From NCBI GenBank assembly GCA_973895155.1, contig OZ316893.1:7006001-7070000 (forward strand): a stretch of 64,000 nt of DNA. Direction: 5' to 3'. Origin of the DNA: Marsupella aquatica. Lineage: Eukaryota > Marchantiophyta. Below the pieces are notes generated by a model, which ran no database searches, had not been told where the DNA came from, and saw nothing but the letters and a program-made list of their open reading frames with translations. Position 1 is the first letter of the stretch, and every line of letters starts with the position of its first letter. Both the position numbers and the translations under genes were made by a program. This document shows positions 57,665 to 64,000 of the stretch, piece after piece.

Positions 57665-58465
57665 AATCCGAAAATTGTGTATTTGGTTTTTTGCAAAGTC
57701 GAGAGAGTTTATTGTCATGCACTCTTGAGGTTGAAGCCCGCGTAAAGTGGGAATGGTTTCTTTCCGCTTGGATGCGATGCTCCCATATTGAGCAATATGT
57801 GATTGGAGCATAGATTGTACGTTCTTGGCTGGCCACATCTGCAGGGCCCTTCATGTACTTTGTTGCCCATTTCTGGTCCCACAAGTCTGGCTCCAATTAT
57901 TTCCTACTCGTTCCACTATTAAATACGGCCCAAATCTGATTTGACATCATTATCTTTCGTTACATTTGAAGTCTGTTGAACTTTCTCTCCAGTAGTCGTA
58001 GTTCGTGTTAACTTTCTGCTGCCTGTATTTCACCAGGGGGCAATCGATTGAGACAGACAGTACCAGGTACACCACTCATACACAGAGTTGGCATTCACGG
58101 ACTTCGTTATCCTGAATGGTGGGTTTTGGATACATTTCCAAAATTGACTTCAACAGCGATCTTGCAATTCCCTGCACCTCCCAATTGCAATCAGCACTAC
58201 AGACAACGATGCCTTACTATCTGGGTTCATGAAAAGTGCTCGGTCAAGAAAGACATTGATTTCCCGAAACTCTATCTCTATCCTCAATTGTGCACTGGAA
58301 ATATGGTTGAGACCATACGTTCACCGTACTTGTGGAGTTCAGCTGTGTGGTTTTTGTAACCTGTGTGGCTGTTTCTCGGCCGATATTTGGCCATGGTCCT
58401 GCTTTTGATGAGTCTGTGTGTTTGAAAGGATAGTTGAAACTCTGGTCTGGTAGGTTCTCTGGTCT
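57665..58465. other. Insertion specific to copy 2 flank
   Basis: About 800 bp with no counterpart in copy 1. No terminal repeats, domain or poly-A were recognised, so its nature (transposon in copy 2 or deletion from copy 1) is open. Confidence 0.55.
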
Positions 58466-58704
58466 CCTTACGCTGCGTGCACATGTTGTAGTTGACGGTT
58501 CGCAATATATCTCTTGCTTTCAGCTTTTAAAAAGCATGGGCTCGACTTACTTCCCTGCCATGCCGCACTCAGCTTACCGGTAGGTAGGTTTGAAGCTGCC
58601 GAAACCGAGCTGATGCATGGAGCTGCTCTAGCTATGTGGTGAAATCGGGGATACAATCTAGTCTCTCTAACTGCACAGTCAGTAACTCCCAAAGGAAGAG
58701 ACTG

Positions 58705-59110
58705 GAGGTGCCCACATGACAGACAGGCCCTCGACCAAAGGTTTCTGGTCATAGACATGACAGACCAGGGCCGTGACCAAAGGTTTCTGTCAGAGCAGGC
58801 TGATCACTAAGCATTCGTTGCTGTCAGTAATTAGTACAACTACAGTAGCCTGATACCCGTTCGTTGTAGGTAAATACTAATGAAGACAAACACAATGTTA
58901 TAAAACTTTGCCTCCATTTTTAATTTATTTTACCTTCACTTCTATTTTGTCTTTACTTAGAGTCAGTACAACTAGCCTGATTACATTCTTTGTCAACTAG
59001 CCTGATTACCCGTCCTTTGTAAGTAAATAGAAATGAATACAGGAAAGATCCATCTTTGCCTCCATCCCTAGTTTTTTCCACCAATCCACTCTCACTTATA
59101 TTTTTGTCTT
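58705..59110. repeat. Local tandem duplications
   Basis: CATGACAGAC ... GACCAAAGGTTTCTG occurs twice (58717-58790). A longer diverged duplication follows: AGTACAACTA-AGCCTGATACCC-GTCGTTGTAGGTAAAT at about 58825 and again near 58963-59030, both trailed by CCTCCAT and TTTTGTCTTTA. Confidence 0.7.
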
Positions 59111-59809
59111 TATTGAGAGTCACTTTTAGTTTTGTCATAATAAGTAAATGTCAGTTCAATTAATCTTGCTCCCATTCCTTTTTTTGGGTCCATCTGCACT
59201 GTTCAATTTTGTTTTATTGAGATTTAGTCTTTTAGACTTTAGAGGCTTCACTAGCCCTTCAAGTGAAACAAACTCACCAAAATGTATAAATCAGGAAAAA
59301 ACAAACTACAATGAAAAGAAAGAAAAAAGAGTTCCAAAGTGGACCTTGAAAGTAGCTTTGCATTAGACTTTATTAGGAAGATACTTCCAACAATACATAA
59401 CAAACAGTAATCAGAACAGGCTGAGCCCTTTGCATTCATTGCTGTGCTGGTATGCATTCATTAGGGCGTCTCAAACTTTAGGGCCGTGGACAGTGTCACG
59501 GGCACGTGACCGGCCCAAAGTGCGCCCGTTACTAAGGCCGGGACCGCCTTTTCGGGCATGCAGAAAGTAGGGTGGCAAATGTTTGAGACGTGTTGTGAGC
59601 CTCTACCGTCTCGGGTTTAGCATGGGTTAAGGGATCCCGCTCACTTTGTTTGAACGCCTGCGCCGACTTTCGTCTGCACAGAATGCTTGTTTCTTTCGAT
59701 GAGTGCAGAGCGTTTTCAAAATGTTTGAAGCTTCCCTCTCGGAACTCTGGCTGCACATTCGAGTCCAAATTTTGCGTGTTGAAGGTGCAAGAGTAGTAGA
59801 AGAGGACGG
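59111..59809. other. Spacer upstream of the 59.8-kb gene
   Basis: No gene recognised. Becomes GC-richer after 59460, as might suit a promoter/5' UTR. Confidence 0.4.
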
Positions 59810-61319
59810 ATGGTGAATTCGATGAGGCCTCATCTTACAACCTCAGAACTCTCTGGATCTCTCCACTCGCAAGATCCAGTGGTTCTGCCTGATTCGGTCG
59901 TGCCCGATTCACAGCAAACTGAACTTGGAGCAAACATGGTGGCCGCGAATAATCACCATGCTTCTGCAACTGATTCTAATCGCAAGCTCACAGCAAACGA
60001 CTTGGGGAAGATTGTGGATTGGCTTGAAGATCCAATCAACTTTGCCCAGCTGAATGGATCCTCTCGTAGGCTGCCTGTCGGTACAAGGCATCCTTCAAAG
60101 AAGACAGTTTTCCGAATGATGTTGATTGTGCTCCATTCACAAGGGTTCCCGAAATTTGTCAGCACGGGAGACAACCTGGGTAAACGCTTTGCACGTTATG
60201 TGAAGAAATACAAGGAGGCTTTGGCAGTGAAACAGGATTCTGGGGCTGGTCTATCTCTGGCAGAGCTTTGTGCAGGTATTACACTGGAGGACAAGCTGGA
60301 CAAAATCTGTTCACACTTTGAGAGAATGCATGCGCTCTATGGCGAGAGAGCAAATGTTTCCCCTCCTGCCACCGCATCAGTTGGATTGCCTAGGCACACT
60401 GAGCTTTGTTTGGATCCAGGATCAGACGATGAAGAACAAGACAACTATGATGGTCGAAATGATTCAGAATCTCTGCCCACAGGTGTGTACCAACTCTAAA
60501 TACCTTCACATCATAATGCATTTCTTACTTGAACATTGAAAGACATTTCTTTTTTTCACTCCATGTTAGTATAATTGAGTCTTTGACTGTTGCTTCTTAC
60601 TGGTCCATGACAGATTGGTGCGAACAGGGTGGAGATTCCCAGTTTGACTTTCAGCCGACCTTACCGACTGAGTTTCCTGATCCAGCCACGAGCAATGTTG
60701 GGTTTAGACCTGTAGAAGCGGAAGAATTTGTGCCCACAGGGACACAACCTGAGCCTGTTGCTTCTGGCGATCCAACATTTTGCAACATCACTGAGCAGCA
60801 AGGCTCACGGGCCCCTCCAGCCCCGCTGTCTAATCCCACTATGGATAGATCCCATCCAGGGAGGAAAAACTCAAGAGGCCCGCCCCTTCACAAGCAACTT
60901 CCCGGCCCAATATGGCAGAAGTGTAAATGGAGAAGCTTGGTGAGAAGAACCAGTTCCGACAGCAGATGATTCAAACTCACGATAAATGGAAAGCCCAAGA
61001 ACTTGCAGACAGGAAGGAAGCACGCCTAGCACTGGCAAAGGACACGAGGGAGAGGGATAGGATACAGAGAAAGCACTCGGAGAAGAGGGCCAGAATTGAT
61101 CTGGACATACAATTGACCCTCTTGAGAGCTCAACAGTCAGCTGCAATGTTCACTGAGCTCATCCGTTCTAACAGGACACCAGAGCAGATGGTCACACTCA
61201 TGCAATTATTCCCTGCATTGAACCCAACACCTCCCATTCCAGAAAGCAATGCGCAACCGGGACACTCCCGTGCACGGACGACTGAATGTAGAGATGAGGA
61301 GGTTGTTGATTTAGGGTAG
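59810..61319 (+). pseudogene. Gene or recent pseudogene of a basidiomycete-type DNA-binding-like family
   Basis: Exon 1 59810-60482 (ATG at 59810), intron 60483-60613 (GTGTGT...TGACAG), exon 2 from 60614; the join keeps frame through Thr-Asp-Trp. The N-terminal half (residues about 60-185) holds LTANDLGKIVDWLEDPINF, GKRFARYVKKYKEAL and GITLEDKLDKICSHFERMHA. I recall this helical pattern from uncharacterised basidiomycete (for example rust) proteins; the recollection is unverified. An acidic stretch follows, then a charged coiled coil (WKAQELADRKEARLALAKDT) ending at TAG 61317-61319. Between them the frame shifts: exon 2 stops at 60967-60969, and the coiled-coil frame has TAA 60924-60926 just upstream. 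Either one indel plus a stop broke it, or a very short GT-AG segment (60940-60965, 26 nt) is removed. Function unknown; nuclear DNA-binding is a guess. Confidence 0.55.
60483..60613 (+). other. Intron of the 59.8-kb gene
   Basis: 131 bp, donor CCCACAG|GTGTGT, U-rich acceptor tract then CATGACAG|ATTGG. Joining restores one reading frame between exons. Confidence 0.65.
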
Positions 61320-62318
61320 GATAATTGCCATAGACACTGTGCCAAAGCAAGTTTACTCTAATATTTGTAGACATAGTATGTATTTGTTTCATCCCGCTGC
61401 AATGTGTGCAATTTGTGCACATGCTTAAACATTTTGTATTTCCATCTTCGCATCATAATCTGAGCATCGATTCTTAATTATTGTCCTGAATATAGCATGC
61501 GATTCAAAAGATCCAGATCAGCCAGCTTCTAATTGCAATAGCATCGTAACGATGGAATGAGATTTTGTGGGCTGAAGCATGGAGTATGATGTCGTGCTTT
61601 AGATAATGACATGATGCTTTTTGAGCTTGTTTTTCTGTTCATGAATTACATCACGACTGTTAATAAAATGGAAGATCATCTTATTTCCTGCTTTCAAAAT
61701 AAAAGAGAAGCGGCGTGCGAGCATTCACCATTCAATTCTATCTATTCCACTTGGCCTAAGCCACCGAAGAACCATGCCTTGCTACTTCAACTCGTAAAGA
61801 ACCGGCCTACTTGAACTCATAAAGTTGTACCTACTTCAACTCCTACAGAACCACCGCTCATCAAGAATCTTAGAAAGGAAACTACCAGTTGGCAGGCCAA
61901 GATAAGCTCAAGTCACATCCCCACATAGCAGCACACTTCATGAACACAAAAGCCACGTTTGAAGATACGAGATTGGAACATAGTGTTGCGTAGCTGAATT
62001 AGGGTTACACCCATTTGCCAAAGTGCCGATTTGTATATTCAAAATGGAGCTTTGAACATCAGTTCGGGAACACATGAATCCTACTTCAAACGATTCCACA
62101 TAGCAACTCTCTCCAATTCCAATGCTATGGAGACTAAGGCAGCAACAGTCTATAGCTAAAGTGACATCGTTGTCGTGGGGATTCCTTTTAGAAGGCTAGA
62201 ATCCATATTGTGTTATTTGAGTTTATGTGAAGAGAGTTTTACTTAAAAGCTTCATAGTAGTACTATTAGAGCATATATGTTACATTCTATATGTAGTGTG
62301 TACATTCTACAATGGTAC
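61320..62318. other. Spacer, no gene recognised
   Basis: Non-coding. GTCTATAGCTAAAGTGACAT plus CGTTGTCGTGG at 62148-62180 recurs almost unchanged at 63654-63686. Confidence 0.45.
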
Positions 62319-62572
62319 ACAGTAGTTCCACCATTTACGCATAGTAGTTTTACAAACTAGATGCATAGTAATTCCACCAACTACGCATAGTAGTTGCACC
62401 AATTACACATAATAGTTTCACCAACTACGCATAGTAGTTGCACCAATTACGCATAGTAGTTTCACCAACTACGCATAGTAGTTGCACCAATTACGCATAG
62501 TAGTTCCACCAATTACGCGTAATAATTCCACCAACTACGCATAGTAGTTCCACCAACTATGAATAGTACTAG
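62319..62572 (+). repeat. 22-bp tandem array, partly as 44-bp dimers
   Basis: About eleven units of CATAGTAGTTSCACCAAYTACG. In the middle, GCACCAATTACG and TTCACCAACTACG units alternate, giving a 44-bp higher-order period. The array ends about 90 bp before a TATA box. Confidence 0.93.
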
Positions 62573-62663
62573 CACACTTATAGGTGCTTGATGCTTGCCA
62601 CTTGGCTTCCATCCAAGGGTCAAGGCATCGATCCATGCCCTCTTGGAAAACACAAAGGGGCAC

Positions 62664-62671
62664 TATAAATA
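62664..62671 (+). promoter_or_regulatory. TATA box candidate
   Basis: TATAAATA in CACTATAAATAAAG, downstream of the 22-bp array and about 210 bp before the ATG at 62875. A candidate 5'-UTR intron (62737-62847, GTAAGG...TTATCAG) lies between. Confidence 0.4.
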
Positions 62672-62874
62672 AAGTGAAGAGGAGCACACTCTTCTCATTC
62701 GCATTGTTTGATCTATCGTGTTGGACTGGCAACACTGTAAGGAACTCTTCCCCTCTTGTGCACATGTCTTGTTTATTATTTACCTCCATGCTTGGGTACT
62801 AACTTGATTGTTAGCCTTAGAACTATTTTATGTTTTATGTTTATCAGTCTTGAGATCAATTTAGTGTGCTTGTA

Positions 62875-63437
62875 ATGAATAATATGATAAATGGAGTACC
62901 TAGAGATTATCCCCCACCTGCTGTGCCATTTGTCAATCCTTTCTTAATTAGAATTCATTGTCTTAGCAAGCATACCATGAGAATGCATCTTCTTTATCAT
63001 TTTGGGTTTGAGTTAATGGAAACAGTTATGAATAGCGATGCACCATTTGTATACCCGATTGTTGTTTATGGAAATGAATGGAATGTAACTATTTTTATTT
63101 TATTTTATATTAGATGGATTTTAATAGACAATCCGTAAATGTACCGGAGTTAGATTTGAATAGGCTTCCTAATAATGTGTCTGATTTTCCTTCATCTATT
63201 GACATTAGAGTGGTATGCCGTAAGAAGGTTGATTGTAGAGATGTTTTAGTTAGAAAGTATGGAGATGAAAGATACAATGTTATGCTTAGGATGCCAGAGC
63301 CTGTGATTATATCATCTATGGTAAATCTTAAGATCATAGTCTTTGTTTTCTATAATTGACTTGTCTAATTGTAGGATTCGTTGGAAATTGCAATATATGA
63401 CTTGACTTGGGAAGTAAGTTATGTGGAAAGAGGATAG
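62875..63437 (+). CDS. Weak candidate gene, unknown protein
   Basis: Not recognised. Three frame-compatible pieces follow a TATA box and a possible 5'-UTR intron: 62875-63084 (70 codons, MNNMINGVPRDYPPPAVPFV), 63114-63320 (69 codons, MDFNRQSVNVPELDLNRLPN) and 63375-63437 (ending TAG). The separators, 63085-63113 (29 nt) and 63321-63374 (54 nt), begin GT and end AG with U-rich tracts, but both are shorter than usual plant introns. Alternatives: two small unrelated frames, a decayed gene with indels, or part of an unknown transposon bounded by the 33-bp direct repeats at 62148 and 63654. No domain, signal peptide or membrane segment is seen. Confidence 0.25.
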
Positions 63438-64000
63438 GCCGATTCGAGGCTTAGTGTGAGGAAGCCGCTCATCGTAGAGTGGGACAAAGGCTGTGAGAGA
63501 TATTTTAGAGGATAACGGTGAGAGAAATTGATCGACAAAGGGGATCGCAAAGGTAATGTGAGGTGAGAAAAGACGTATTTTGGAAAGGTTTCTTCCAAGA
63601 TAGGAAAAACAAGAGCTCGGTGCTTCCCAAGAACTAAAGATTCCCCCAACATCGTCTACAGCTAAAGTGACATCGTCATCGTGGATGCCCTGTCTGGCCA
63701 AGTAACTCCGCCCCGGTTCAGCTCCTGTGTGCCCGTTCAGCAGAAGCAAGTGCTGGCTGTAACACAAAAGTCCTTTTCAAAAAGTAACCCTCCGCCTTTT
63801 CAAAAAGTCATGGACTTGCGCTTACGGAGTTGCATCTTTGAAGCAAGGAGAGCTATTAGCGCATGATGAGGTGCATTGGCAAGTGGCATCGGAGCCCCCT
63901 GTTTTCTGAGAATAAGATGACATCAACAAAGTCAATGTACTCTAGATGCTGCATTCAGAGTCAACGTCATCTTCAACCAAAATCTCTTTTGCGAATGCAA
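63438..64000. other. Spacer to window end
   Basis: Contains the second 33-bp direct-repeat copy (63654-63686). Frames on both strands are short and without motifs. Confidence 0.4.

Larger units (their letters stand above)
55580..58700 (+). repeat. Inverted segmental duplication, copy 2
   Basis: Reverse-complement partner of 23100-25370, covering promoter, 5'-UTR intron, CDS and 3' flank. About 0.8 kb (roughly 57665-58465) is present only here, after which the homology resumes at GCAATATATCTCTTGCTTTC. Confidence 0.88.

Noticed and set aside
1-64000. CRISPR array, prophage, bacterial defence island, rRNA or tRNA genes
   Set aside because: No spaced identical repeats with unique spacers, no bacterial gene spacing and no recognisable structural RNA; the repeats present are contiguous minisatellites or transposon ends in a plant-like genome.

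Overview
The window looks like nuclear DNA from a large, transposon-rich land-plant genome. Evidence for this: two plant-type Ty1/copia elements primed by initiator-Met tRNA, L1-type LINE relics, Helitron-like ends, low gene density, AT-rich spacers and GT-AG introns with U-rich acceptor tracts. A restriction-like-endonuclease (RLE) non-LTR retrotransposon hints at a non-flowering lineage such as a fern, lycophyte or bryophyte. The species cannot be fixed from sequence alone. No CRISPR, rRNA, tRNA or bacterial operon was seen.

Layout. 1-4.6 kb: spacer with a decayed ankyrin-like fragment (minus strand). 4.6-10.7 kb: copia element 1, with identical 326-bp LTRs and a 5-bp target duplication, but a coding region broken by stops and frameshifts. 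It is inserted into a GC-rich module that recurs inside element 2. 13.1-16.3 kb: two inverted Helitron-like arms, tail to tail, each carrying a ~35-bp minisatellite. 17.2-21.6 kb: RLE non-LTR retrotransposon with ~186-bp monomers in front and one broken ORF. 23.1-25.5 kb (minus) and 55.6-58.7 kb (plus): an inverted segmental duplication carrying two intact crotonase-fold genes of 311 codons each. 26.0-32.1 kb: older copia element 2 (344-bp LTRs, about 5% different). 34.1-34.7 kb: truncated RLE LINE tail between 24-bp repeats. 35.2-35.6 kb: a large foldback. 37.3-43.7 kb: a ruined L1-type LINE (minus) interrupted by small repeats. 54.0-54.7 kb: another L1 tail. 59.8-61.3 kb: a two-exon gene or pseudogene resembling a family I recall from basidiomycete fungi. 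62.3-63.4 kb: a 22-bp repeat array, TATA box and a weak small gene candidate.

The host genes with real support are the paired crotonase-like genes. Both have a signal peptide, conserved N-glycosylation sequons, both acidic residues expected at the active site, a 5'-UTR intron and homologous promoters, so both may be expressed. Nearly everything else is transposon-derived. Most broken frames fit C-to-T or G-to-A transitions, the pattern expected from decay of methylated cytosines. All comparisons are hand alignments; no database search was run.
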